Source: Methylobacterium sp. E-066 (GTDB lineage: Bacteria > Pseudomonadota > Alphaproteobacteria > Rhizobiales > Beijerinckiaceae). Taken from it: DNA of 42,634 nt. The notes under the pieces are model-generated. The model ran no database searches and was not told the DNA's origin. It saw only the letters and a list, made by a program, of their open reading frames with translations. A program made the translations under genes and the position numbers. How positions within the stretch are numbered: position 1 is the stretch's first letter; the number at the start of each line of letters is the position of its first letter. Location of the stretch: contig NZ_JAKSYO010000170.1 in NCBI RefSeq assembly GCF_022829635.1, positions 1-42,634 on the forward strand, in the 5' to 3' direction. Below are positions 8,667 to 17,309 of the stretch, piece after piece.

Positions 8667-9199
8667 AGCTTCAGGCGGGAGAAACTCTGCCGGATAATGT
8701 GGCGAAGAACCGACAAGATAGGAGGTCCTTTGCGCACACCAGAAGGCCGCAACGCATTCTGCAACTCGCGTCGGAGCGCATCATTCGCGTTGAGCAATGC
8801 ATCGCGCTGGGACCGAAGTGCATGTAGCTCACTTTCCGAATCGGGAGCTGCGCCGACGTTTACAAGTGGCGGAACAGGTGGCGCATCAGCGCCGGTTGCT
8901 GGGCGAATTGCCAACATTCCATACAGCGTAGCAAGTCTTTCCAGCTCCGACACCACATACGCACTTTGAAGCGATAAATCAGAGAGTTTCGCCTCAATCA
9001 GTCCAATCTGTCTCCATAGTGACTGATCCGCATGATCGCGTGTTGAGATGGATTCCTCGAGTTTGGCTGTAATGGAGGCCAAATCAATTAATTTAGCGGA
9101 AGATCCCTCAACTTGGGCGTTCATCTCATTACCAATTTCCGATATAGGCACAGTTAGATACTCCCCCTTTTTCCCGTGACGAAAGATAGTGACGACCAT
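8663..9199 (-). CDS. Coiled-coil protein of unknown function
   Basis: 178 residues from the ATG at 9199; a longer frame starts at a TTG at 9229. The sequence is mostly helical, with two predicted coiled segments (SITAKLEESISTRDHADQSL, and later LHALRSQRDALLNANDALRR) separated by an Ala/Pro-rich linker, and ends with a basic tail. No enzyme motif is seen. Its end overlaps the frame of the FkbM-like gene, and its last residues run parallel to the missing FkbM start. The two may once have been a single protein with an N-terminal coiled coil, but this is not shown. It lies 89 bases downstream of the GT2-methyltransferase fusion gene, which has its own coiled-coil linker. Confidence 0.55.
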   Translation of the reverse strand: MVVTIFRHGKKGEYLTVPISEIGNEMNAQVEGSSAKLIDLASITAKLEESISTRDHADQSLWRQIGLIEAKLSDLSLQSAYVVSELERLATLYGMLAIRPATGADAPPVPPLVNVGAAPDSESELHALRSQRDALLNANDALRRELQNALRPSGVRKGPPILSVLRHIIRQSFSRLKL

Positions 9200-9288
9200 A
9201 GGCCCGCAATATTTTTGATAAAGACACAAGTCTGGATGATCGAGATAAGCGTTGGAAAAAGTTCCTCATCTATTTGACGCCAAGTTAT

Positions 9289-11874
9289 TTAAGACATTTT
9301 TCTCAGCCAATCTGCAGAATATGGGTTTACGATATCCTTTATGTTTATCGAGTTCCCCGTTTCCACGTTCACCACCGGCAAATCCGCGAGCTGTTGGATT
9401 CTATTCATCCCTCCAGTGTACGCCATCTGGCCGTTTTCATCGCGGCTATCTCTGTGGCGTGACGGGTAAGTCGTGATTTGCTCCAATTTCCCATTCAAAT
9501 GATTCAGAAGATCGTTTCGAACAAAAAAGGCATTGATTCCGTTTGAGTTTGTGCCAACCAAGCTGTAGCCTTTTTTTGCGGCTAAGCTCACCAATGCTGA
9601 AATCGAACACCCGAAGTATAATCCACTGTGATGGCCATCGAAACGGTCGAAGTTTGAGCTATATGGTAGTGAAATCGGTTGAGTGTCTCCGAGGATTGGA
9701 TTGTACTCGCAAATCACGATTGCCGGATCAATACAATTGATGGATTCCCAGACCCAATAGTCATTGCCGTCAATATCAACCGACAGCACGCCGATCGGAC
9801 CCGTAACGCCCGCTTCTTCAAGGAGCTCGTTTATATTTTCTCGTGTAACAAATGCTGGCCGAGCATCTAAATCAAACATCCAGTAAATTTTATCGTTTCG
9901 GAGGTCGGCCATGTATTTTTCGCTGCCGTCCATAACAAGTCCCTTCCAGTTCCTGTTTTGCAGGAGGAAACGGCAGTTAGCTTCCTTGAAGCTTTCTACG
10001 CCGAATTCAACGAAGACGTGCCTCGGCATTGGAATCGATCGAACCAGCCAGTCTATGATTCCGTCTTCGCCCCATTGTGAGAAGACACGAAACTCCGCGT
10101 CGGCAAGTTCGGTCAGACACGCCGGAACGGCGTTAGAGGCCATCCGCCCTTGGAGAAGTATCGAGCGTTCGTGATTGTCGCTCTGCCAAAACTGAAGCAT
10201 GCTAAGCTGTCCGGCGGCACTTTCGGCGTGATGTCCTTGCGTCAACAGTTGAGCCTTGACATCACGAACTTCGGAACTCAAATTAGTTATTTGATTGCCA
10301 AGTTCGATCTCGCCAATATTATCGAAAGTCTCGCTCGCCCGTGCGGCGAGTCGTTCTAAATGCGTTTGAATAACCTCAACGCGACGATTTACGTGCTTCG
10401 TAAAACTTAAAATCTCATCATTGTAGCTACGATCTGACGCGGTTTCTGTACTCGTCAGCGGCTCAAGCTCAAACATCACTGCGAAAAGTGAGTTATATTC
10501 CTTCATTATTTGACGAGTCTGATGAAGATATTTCTGATCATCTTGAGTCTTTTGCAGACCATGTACCCTGCTGCAGGCTATCATGGGCGCTATATGCCGA
10601 ATAGTTGCGCCAGCAAGAGCCATGCGCACCCATAAATCATAGTCCATTGCGTAGTGAAGGTGGCGCTTGATATAGCCTCCGGCTAATTTCCAGATCCGAT
10701 AGGTAAAGAAAACTTCCGGCTGGAAGAAATACGCGCCGGAGTTCCAGGACCTCATGAATCTTAATAAATCAAGTGGATCCAGCGGGAGATTTTTTCCGAG
10801 TTCAACTGCCGAGTGGTGCCTGTGAAGTTCTACCTGCCGTGTATCCCCAATCCGAATGCAGCCGCCCGCAATAATATCGGCCCCAGTACTCATATATGCG
10901 CGCGCTACTTGATGTAGCGCGCCTGGCTCTAATAAATCATCGCTACAAACCCAATTCATCACGTCGCCGGTGGCCAGCGCGAATCCCTTGTTTAAAGCAT
11001 CCGATTGCCCATTGTCCGGCTCAATTAAGAGAACAGAGAAATACTTTCTATATCGATTTAATATATCGACAGTCCCATCACTCGAACCACCGTCAATGAC
11101 TATCAGCTCGAGGTTTGGGTAGTTTTGATCGATAATCGACTTGATCGTTTCTTCTATGAAATTGGCTTGATTAAAGCTAGGTATTACGATGGATATTCTC
11201 GGAAGGCGGAGCTCCTTAACGGGGGTAATGCTACTGAGCTGATTGGCGGCGTTGATGCGAAATGTCGGCGGCGGATGGCAGCAATCGTGTAGCGTATTGA
11301 TTTCGTCGTTAAAATCACCTCCGCCAGAAAACACGACTAGTCCGACATCTTCGACGCCATTATTCAACATAAGCCACGATAGTAATGTGCCGGGCTGTGG
11401 ACGTCGGAGCAAGCCGGGCAGCATCGGGGGCGAAGAGCCATAGCCGGACTTGAGAATCAGCGGCGGGGTCTTGTCCTGGTCCGCGGCCAAGCTTTCTACA
11501 TCTTCTGCGACCCAGTCATCGCCTATCAAGATGACCCGTCCTGGTCTTTTGTGTTGCAGTAACTCATTGAGAGAGGCGCCTCGGCCCTGAGTTTCAGCCT
11601 TGCCACTCCACGCTAAATGTTGCCTCTCTGGAGTCTCAAAGGTCGGCAAGTCCCGTGAAGGCGCCACTTTCGGCTGAAGTGATTGGTAGCCGACATTTGC
11701 TTGTTCGGGGATCGGTATGCCGCGGGCGTCAATTCGCGCGGACATAAGATCATATTCCAGTTCACATATCGAAATACCTCTGCTGATGATGTCTCGCGCG
11801 AGAGGTTTGATGAAAACGGTATTAGTATCTTCTAAAGTAAGTGCGATCCAGCTTGTTTTATCACGTGAGTGCAT
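9289..11874 (-). CDS. GT2 glycosyltransferase fused to a C-terminal methyltransferase-like domain
   Basis: 861 residues from the ATG at 11874, supported by GAGGA at 11883-11887 eight bases upstream; it overlaps the preceding gene by 14 bases. Residues 1-220 are an unrecognised domain. A GT-A glycosyltransferase family 2 domain follows (about 226-440) with ISIVIPSFNQANFIEETIKS, VIDGGSSDGT and the metal/nucleotide site WVCSDD (about 308-313). A helical, coiled-coil-like linker spans about 485-575. The C-terminal domain (about 595-790) has FSQWGEDGIIDWL, FVEFGVES and LSVDIDGNDYWVW, the layout of an FkbM-type SAM-dependent methyltransferase; the glycine-rich loop is degenerate. The fusion suggests one protein that adds a sugar and methylates it. 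AT-richer than the middle operon. Confidence 0.83.
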   Translation of the reverse strand: MHSRDKTSWIALTLEDTNTVFIKPLARDIISRGISICELEYDLMSARIDARGIPIPEQANVGYQSLQPKVAPSRDLPTFETPERQHLAWSGKAETQGRGASLNELLQHKRPGRVILIGDDWVAEDVESLAADQDKTPPLILKSGYGSSPPMLPGLLRRPQPGTLLSWLMLNNGVEDVGLVVFSGGGDFNDEINTLHDCCHPPPTFRINAANQLSSITPVKELRLPRISIVIPSFNQANFIEETIKSIIDQNYPNLELIVIDGGSSDGTVDILNRYRKYFSVLLIEPDNGQSDALNKGFALATGDVMNWVCSDDLLEPGALHQVARAYMSTGADIIAGGCIRIGDTRQVELHRHHSAVELGKNLPLDPLDLLRFMRSWNSGAYFFQPEVFFTYRIWKLAGGYIKRHLHYAMDYDLWVRMALAGATIRHIAPMIACSRVHGLQKTQDDQKYLHQTRQIMKEYNSLFAVMFELEPLTSTETASDRSYNDEILSFTKHVNRRVEVIQTHLERLAARASETFDNIGEIELGNQITNLSSEVRDVKAQLLTQGHHAESAAGQLSMLQFWQSDNHERSILLQGRMASNAVPACLTELADAEFRVFSQWGEDGIIDWLVRSIPMPRHVFVEFGVESFKEANCRFLLQNRNWKGLVMDGSEKYMADLRNDKIYWMFDLDARPAFVTRENINELLEEAGVTGPIGVLSVDIDGNDYWVWESINCIDPAIVICEYNPILGDTQPISLPYSSNFDRFDGHHSGLYFGCSISALVSLAAKKGYSLVGTNSNGINAFFVRNDLLNHLNGKLEQITTYPSRHRDSRDENGQMAYTGGMNRIQQLADLPVVNVETGNSINIKDIVNPYSADWLRKMS

Positions 11875-13087
11875 TGTTAAATTCCTCGTCGTAAAAGCCG
11901 CCATGACGCTGAACCGGCTCATCTACAGGGCTGACAGATCCGTCAGTCAAGGCTGAGCGGAATTTGTCCGAGAAAGTCTTGACGGAAGGAAAAACCGAGC
12001 TTGGATCGGCATGAATGTGGGGAAGTATTTGCTCGAAGCCGAAGCGTAATAATTCCGGCGTCCAGCCGTACCTTCGAGCTGTTATAAGTAGCGATTGCGC
12101 CGCATCTAGGTATCTGCAGCGTCTAAGCAATGTTCCTTGCACAATCTGGCGATAGTATTCAAAATTATTTTTAATCTGCTCATTGAACTCTGCGTGCGCC
12201 TGCGAAAATCCATTCCTGCACATCGTTGCGAGGGCATTCGCTATGTAAATAGGATCTGCTCGAACAATCTCTATGATCTCGCGTCGATCTAGTCCAAAGT
12301 ACTCGAAATCGTGAGTAAAAGTTGCTAGCATTCCTTTTGTAGGCACAAGCAGTTGAATGTTGGGAAGTGGTTTAGCCGCGATCGACGTTGCCGCTACTGT
12401 TGCTCCGCTTCCGCATCCGATAAAGTGCGTGCAATAATGGGTCAACAAAGCAATTTCACGAAGCGTGAGTTCTCCTGCGTAGAGCGTCCGGTGGTCTTCA
12501 GGCGTTGCTTCAAGATTGGTGCACAGGATGACGATCGCGTCCGGTATCTGAGTGTAAAGATGTTTCGCGATCAGCTGAGCTTGTTCTGGTGTGATAAATG
12601 ATTGCCCACTCTTCGAAGAACATTCGAAAAGGACTACATGCGAATGGTCTACTAGATCATGCGCTTTCGCGAACCTCTGGACGCGTTCCTGTTCTTCTGC
12701 TGTCGGGGCAATTACTGTCTCGATTGGAACGGTGATTGGCTTACCGTAAGACCTAAGAATACTTGGACGTATCGTGTTGTCGTAGTTTTGGAAGTTGTCC
12801 GGCCAAATCTGAGAGATTAGGATCTTGTCAAACTCGCCCCGTTTGTATCTGCGGAATGCTTCTCTTTCAAATAGCCTCCACATCTGCTCGTGCTCGCCCC
12901 ACCCCCGGATTGGCACATGCCACGTTTCATCGATGTCGGGGTTGTTGCGAACCGTCGACAAGCATTGTGTTGAAACTGCCCAGGTAATGTGGGCGTCTGG
13001 ATAATCATGGCGCAGCTGTCTAGCGAGAACGGTTGCGTATAAGCAATCTCCGTTCGCTCCAAGCTGCCCGAGTAATAAGCGAGTCAT
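11861..13087 (-). CDS. Glycosyltransferase family 9-like protein
   Basis: 408 residues. The N-terminus (RLLLGQLGANGDCLYATVLA) and the following HITWAVSTQC are typical of the heptosyltransferase (GT9) fold, which transfers a sugar from a nucleotide donor to lipopolysaccharide or another surface glycan. The C-terminal half keeps the expected VVLFECSS strand, the LTLREIALLTHYCTHFIGCG segment and a GSGATVAAT phosphate-binding-like turn. About 110 extra C-terminal residues (after 300) are helical and unassigned. It is the first gene of the low-GC minus-strand cluster; the ribosome site (GAGAG) is weak. The sugar is unknown, and it should not be called a heptosyltransferase in the strict sense. Confidence 0.75.
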   Translation of the reverse strand: MTRLLLGQLGANGDCLYATVLARQLRHDYPDAHITWAVSTQCLSTVRNNPDIDETWHVPIRGWGEHEQMWRLFEREAFRRYKRGEFDKILISQIWPDNFQNYDNTIRPSILRSYGKPITVPIETVIAPTAEEQERVQRFAKAHDLVDHSHVVLFECSSKSGQSFITPEQAQLIAKHLYTQIPDAIVILCTNLEATPEDHRTLYAGELTLREIALLTHYCTHFIGCGSGATVAATSIAAKPLPNIQLLVPTKGMLATFTHDFEYFGLDRREIIEIVRADPIYIANALATMCRNGFSQAHAEFNEQIKNNFEYYRQIVQGTLLRRCRYLDAAQSLLITARRYGWTPELLRFGFEQILPHIHADPSSVFPSVKTFSDKFRSALTDGSVSPVDEPVQRHGGFYDEEFNNALT

Positions 13088-13306
13088 TTTCTCTCTTTAC
13101 CGTTAGGGCTTCCAGCGCGCGTGGAGGCAAATTTAGTGTGTGTGAGCTTCACAAGCTCTGGCCCGAGTTTGTTCGGAGCCGCGACGCCCAATTAGCTTTC
13201 GCGTTCTCCGTATTTAGTCCCACATCATCCGACCGCTATGTGACTAACCGAGCCCGCAAGGTCGTGCCAAGGGCTAAACAGATTTCACGACCGCAGGGAG
13301 TGCGGT

Positions 13307-13783
13307 TCAAAACTCGATGTGCACGTCGCCCCGAAGAAGGCGAATGGAGCCGTAAGCGGCTTTTGCCGGTGCTGCGTCCTCTTGGGTTGGGGTCTGGAAT
13401 GGGATGCCCGACAGTTCCGCATGAATCGAAGCCGCGCGCAGGGCCGCAGCCTCGTCGCCGACAACGGCTTCGAAACGAGAAATCGACAGCCAAACGTCCG
13501 GGTCTAATGGCGCTAGCCCGCGCAAGATTGTGAAGATAGAGCGAGCCTGTCCGGGTTCACCGGTGAGCGCCACGAACAGGCCGCACGCGGCAAGTGGGCT
13601 CGGAGGCATGTCGCTTCGCGACAGCAGCAGCTTGCATAATTCGTCGATGCGACCGGTCCTTGCGAGCGCCAGGGCTAGCGGCAGGGGTGGGATACTCAAA
13701 TCTTCGATGAGAGCAGATAAAGCGTTCTCGCCTTCGAGCGGCACACCTAATATGGCACAAAGGAGAAGATTTTCGAACGACAC
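13307..13783 (-). CDS. TPR-like helical protein of unknown function
   Basis: 158 residues, Leu/Ala-rich and helical. Paired helices such as LALALARTGRIDELCKLLLS and AACGLFVALTGEPGQARSIF suggest two or three degenerate tetratricopeptide-like repeats. No catalytic motif, signal peptide or membrane segment is seen. GC content matches the operon upstream (13.9-20.6 kb) rather than the AT-richer genes downstream. It begins 123 bases after the end of the 13907-14806 gene and may be its last partner. It could be a scaffold for glycosyltransferases, but this is a guess. Confidence 0.55.
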   Translation of the reverse strand: MSFENLLLCAILGVPLEGENALSALIEDLSIPPLPLALALARTGRIDELCKLLLSRSDMPPSPLAACGLFVALTGEPGQARSIFTILRGLAPLDPDVWLSISRFEAVVGDEAAALRAASIHAELSGIPFQTPTQEDAAPAKAAYGSIRLLRGDVHIEF

Positions 13784-13906
13784 GGCTTGGTCTCCTAGTG
13801 CTCTGGCGCTGACGTTGTGTTCATGGACAACGCTATTTGCAATGCGCTCTCAGCGATTCGGCGCAGGGAGATGTTGCCGCTTTGCGATATCTTCCGCGAG
13901 AGTGCC

Positions 13907-14806
13907 TCAGGCGCGGCGGACGATCTCGGGCCTAGGCGTCGCCAAGTCTCTGATCAGGTCCGCGACGGCGGCGGCGAATGCTCCCATATGGCGCCGCGCG
14001 GACTCATCGGTCCCGCATCGATCGGCGCGGCGAGTTGCGAGGTCGGCATACGTCCGTGCATGGCGGCCCAGATCTGCCACGGCTGCCAGGGACGCGGACA
14101 CGTCAACATCATCCTTGCTCTTCAGAAGCTCCAGTTCGGACGAGAAGCGCGTGCGAAACGCCTCGAAGAAGCTCCAGTCAAGGTCTTCCCCGGCCAGTCG
14201 CGGGTGATCGAGGTGCAGCAGAGCTGCGCCCGCCGGACAGATGGCCTGTGAATTTGCGACGAGCAGCGCGATCGCGAGGGCACGCCCCCACCCGGGCAAG
14301 CCGACGGCGAAAGGCTCGATGTTAAGTCGAGCGGCGAGTCCGACGTCGAAGAGGACAGCGGCTGGACCGTTGGGATCGAGCGAGCCAGCATCGTCACAGG
14401 GATGGGCGATATTAGCGCGGCTGAGAAGTACCGCCCTGCCCGCTTCAAGGGCTTCATCAGCGATAGACCGGAGAGATGTAGGGTCAGCAACCCGCAGGTC
14501 CGCGCTGGTAATACCGCCCCAAGTCACTCCCGCGGTCTGCAGAGCCCGGATCATTTCAGACACCGGGATTACCGGTCGCCCACAGACACTCCGTGCGTCA
14601 CGCTCGGCGGCAATGATCGGCACATCCGGATATGCGGCGCGAACGGCTTCCGCCTCGTCGGCGGCGTTGACGCTAAGAACCTGAAAGCCGCTTGCTCGCC
14701 AACTCTCGATGCAGCGATGCTGATTCAGATGGCCGATCTCGCGCCCGCCGACGATCCGGCGCGTAGGGTTTGGGACCAGCGACGTGGCCAAAGTGGGGGG
14801 CGCCAT
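13907..14806 (-). CDS. Unknown protein sharing a domain with the TPR protein at 22785-24296
   Basis: 299 residues from the ATG at 14806 (a TTG lies one codon earlier). It starts five bases after the stop of the OGT-like gene and is therefore probably translated with it. The N-terminal 130 residues (ATSLVP, ESWRASGFQVLSVNA, AAERDARSVCGRPVIPVSEM, GGITSADLRV) align with the C-terminal domain of the protein at 22785-24296 (VTSLMP, ESWLHLGAQVVSLNS, TAQRDARDRFGKPYVYIHDM, VGLINADIIL). The alternating strands and the conserved SAD/NAD position resemble a GT-A nucleotide-sugar fold, but I cannot assign a family. Possible glycosyltransferase. Confidence 0.6.
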   Translation of the reverse strand: MAPPTLATSLVPNPTRRIVGGREIGHLNQHRCIESWRASGFQVLSVNAADEAEAVRAAYPDVPIIAAERDARSVCGRPVIPVSEMIRALQTAGVTWGGITSADLRVADPTSLRSIADEALEAGRAVLLSRANIAHPCDDAGSLDPNGPAAVLFDVGLAARLNIEPFAVGLPGWGRALAIALLVANSQAICPAGAALLHLDHPRLAGEDLDWSFFEAFRTRFSSELELLKSKDDVDVSASLAAVADLGRHARTYADLATRRADRCGTDESARRHMGAFAAAVADLIRDLATPRPEIVRRA

Positions 14807-14811
14807 CAAGG

Positions 14812-16671
14812 TTAAGGGTCCCGGGTTGCCGGCGCTGTCACCGCTGCGCGCAGCGCGGCGGCCAGCCGCGTAGAATAAGTGATTGTGTCGAAGAACGGAG
14901 CGGTGCGCATGCCGCGAGCTATTCCAACTTTGAACGCGGCCCAGGCTGAGAGGTCTTCGGCGAGGGTGCGCGCCGTCCGCACGTAGCCGTCAACCGAGTC
15001 TGTGACGTAGCGCGATAATCCCATCAAATCGAGCAAGTCCGCCGTTTGGTTCTCGCGTTGCGTGGGGCCGCCCTTCGTGACGATCGGTATGTTCAACCGC
15101 AGCGCGTCCAGCGACGACAGTCCGCCGCTGTGGGGAAAGCTGTCCAGGTAGATGTCGACCTCGGAGAGAAGGTCCGCGACGACGCTAGCGTCCCGCCAGG
15201 GACCCGCCACGGTCACGCGTGCGGGATCGACGCCCCGTGCGATGAGCTGATCGCTGAAGCGGCGCAGGAAGCGCCGACCGGCAAAATCGGAACTCCAATT
15301 TGGGTTGAATGGGTACAGCACGAGCCGACTATTCTGCGTCGCGGCTAAGATCTGTGCCCACGTATCGGTAAGAGCGGGATGAATTTTGTAGAAGTTGGCC
15401 CCGCTTCCGAACAGCGTGACCGTCGATGGGTCGCGCAGGCGCTGGAAGGACAGCTTCGCGCTGCGGTGCTGCGTGCCTTGGTCTTCGCGGTCGAACACGA
15501 GGCACGATCCCGGCAGGCGCAAAAGCGCCTCGGTGTAGCCGTTTTGTGGACTCTCGGCTCTCTCTGAGAGCAAGCCAGAGATATAGAGGTCGATGGCCGG
15601 AAACGCCGTCGTGACCACGGCACACAGGTTTACCGCTTGCCACCGCGCCAGCCGCAACGTCGCCAGGGCGATGTATCCGTTGTAGCCGTGCGTAACGTTC
15701 GTCATGAACATCAGGCAATCGAGATCGAGGGCTTTGATCGCTTCCGCTTGCTCGATCAGATCGCGCTGTCGGCTGAGGTCAACGACCTCGTGACTCTGAG
15801 CCGCAATTCGGCCCTCCATCGTCCGCCGATCCTTCGTCGCAGGGCGGTTTTGGTGAAGGATTGAGACGACGTGAAAGCCGTGATCCCGCAGCCGGTCGAC
15901 GGACGCCGCGCCGACGATGTTCTCCGTACGCCAGTCACTATCAGCCCAGAGCAGCCCAATCCGGATCGTGGAGTCGGTGGGGAGCCGTTCTGTTTGGCTC
16001 GTCTCGGCAGGATCGAGGCCATGTCTGCGCTTGAGATAAGCGCGGATCACACGGCTCTTCGCCCGCGCGTGCTCGACGAGCATCCCCTCACACGAGTAGA
16101 CAATCCCGCCACCGATCGAGCGGACGCTATGGTCCAGAAACGTAGTGATTGGACCGCTGGCGGCCTCAATCCGATCGGCTAGCGCGGCGCCAAGCGAGGC
16201 GCCGTAAGCGACGAAGCGGCCACGCTGAGCATCCGTCTCGAAGCACCGCGGTTGCCATGTCGCGTAGATCAGAAGGATCTCATCGAAACGCTCCTGCGCA
16301 ACGAAATGGTCGAGTCCCTCCAAGTCGAAGGGCGGACACAGGAATATGCCGCCGAGCAGTCGGCGGGGATCATCTTGAGCGAGGGCGTCCCACGCCTTGT
16401 GGACCCGCTCAGACGGAGCCGGGAGCTGAAATATCGCATCGAGAACGCGGGGCTCATGAGCGATCGCGAAGAAAACCGCACCGGCCTCCTTGCCAAGTAG
16501 GGCCAGGGCCAACTCCGCTTGGTGATGACTGACGAGGCCGATCCAGCGATCGCGCGCGTCAGCAGCAAGCTTCGCATCGGCCGGCGCGCCGTCGGCGATC
16601 CAGACGCGCAAGCACGCGTGCAGTTCCCGCAGGCTTCTCGCGAGCACCTGCTCGGTGACGTTAAGGCTCAT
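14812..16671 (-). CDS. GT41-like (O-GlcNAc transferase-type) glycosyltransferase
   Basis: 619 residues. The second half has the GT-B layout of OGT/SPINDLY and HMW1C-type enzymes: IRIGLLWADSD (about 235-245), a strand and loop after LFGSGANFYKIHP, then VTVAGPWRDASVVADLLSEV and DIYLDSFPHSGGLSSLDAL with IPIVTKGGPTQREN, which would hold the UDP-sugar. The first half is helical but lacks clear TPR signatures. Family members glycosylate protein Ser/Thr or Asn in the cytoplasm, so the substrate could be a protein, but a glycan acceptor is equally possible. The ATG overlaps the stop of the 213-residue gene (ATGA at 16668-16671), implying translational coupling. Confidence 0.75.
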   Translation of the reverse strand: MSLNVTEQVLARSLRELHACLRVWIADGAPADAKLAADARDRWIGLVSHHQAELALALLGKEAGAVFFAIAHEPRVLDAIFQLPAPSERVHKAWDALAQDDPRRLLGGIFLCPPFDLEGLDHFVAQERFDEILLIYATWQPRCFETDAQRGRFVAYGASLGAALADRIEAASGPITTFLDHSVRSIGGGIVYSCEGMLVEHARAKSRVIRAYLKRRHGLDPAETSQTERLPTDSTIRIGLLWADSDWRTENIVGAASVDRLRDHGFHVVSILHQNRPATKDRRTMEGRIAAQSHEVVDLSRQRDLIEQAEAIKALDLDCLMFMTNVTHGYNGYIALATLRLARWQAVNLCAVVTTAFPAIDLYISGLLSERAESPQNGYTEALLRLPGSCLVFDREDQGTQHRSAKLSFQRLRDPSTVTLFGSGANFYKIHPALTDTWAQILAATQNSRLVLYPFNPNWSSDFAGRRFLRRFSDQLIARGVDPARVTVAGPWRDASVVADLLSEVDIYLDSFPHSGGLSSLDALRLNIPIVTKGGPTQRENQTADLLDLMGLSRYVTDSVDGYVRTARTLAEDLSAWAAFKVGIARGMRTAPFFDTITYSTRLAAALRAAVTAPATRDP

Positions 16672-17309
16672 GAGGTGGTGCCAGGCCCGTCCGAGGCCGG
16701 GATCAGGCCAGCTACGTCCCGCTCCGCGAAGTACGACAGCAGCGCCGCGCGGACGATGAGTCGGTTGCGCGTGTGCACCTCGGGAGCAATCGGCCGGACG
16801 CGTAAGAGCGAGACGGCGATCGAGAGCGTGCGCGCATCGTTCGGATTAGGCTGCTTGGCAAAGGGGGCGCAGATCTCGATCTCCGTGAGGCTCTCCGCCA
16901 TGGCGTGGCGCACTGACCCTGCTCCGCTCGCGGCGACCGCCGAGCGCGCCGGCAGCCGGACGACGTACCGGCGGACCTCATCCGCTGTGAGGATCGCTTC
17001 GACGGGCCGCCCGTCCACGCGGAGAGTCACTGCACCCCAGCACGCGTGATCCACGATATGCGGAACATACACGCTCAACTCGAGGTCGATGCTGCGATCG
17101 AGGACTGCGATGACCCGAGCGGTCGAGGTACTGCCCATCCAGCGGAAGCACACACCCTCGAAGATTTCTGAAGGGTACCAGCCCGCACCGGCCAGTGTGC
17201 TGTCGAACGGGATGTCAGCTTCGATCGGCAGATTAAGGCCTGAGTCCCAAGAAACAGTACCGGGCTCCAGCTCGGTGCTCCTACTTAGCGTAACCTTGGC
17301 TGTGCTCAT
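16668..17309 (-). CDS. Stand-alone beta-sandwich protein of glycan loci
   Basis: 213 residues, rich in beta strands. Conserved-looking points are GWYPSE followed by FRWMGS, a LDRSIDLELSVYVP strand pair, VDGRPVEA, and a late segment NPNDARTLSIAVSLLRVRPI. The same order of features appears at the C-terminus of the GT4 protein encoded at 1822-3516 (RW near the start, GDGRGTLGLALRSI at the end), so the two are probably the same domain, once free and once fused. A carbohydrate-binding or acceptor-recognition role is inferred, not shown. Both ends overlap neighbours by ATGA (17306-17309 and 16668-16671), placing it in a tightly coupled operon. Confidence 0.6.
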   Translation of the reverse strand: MSTAKVTLSRSTELEPGTVSWDSGLNLPIEADIPFDSTLAGAGWYPSEIFEGVCFRWMGSTSTARVIAVLDRSIDLELSVYVPHIVDHACWGAVTLRVDGRPVEAILTADEVRRYVVRLPARSAVAASGAGSVRHAMAESLTEIEICAPFAKQPNPNDARTLSIAVSLLRVRPIAPEVHTRNRLIVRAALLSYFAERDVAGLIPASDGPGTTS

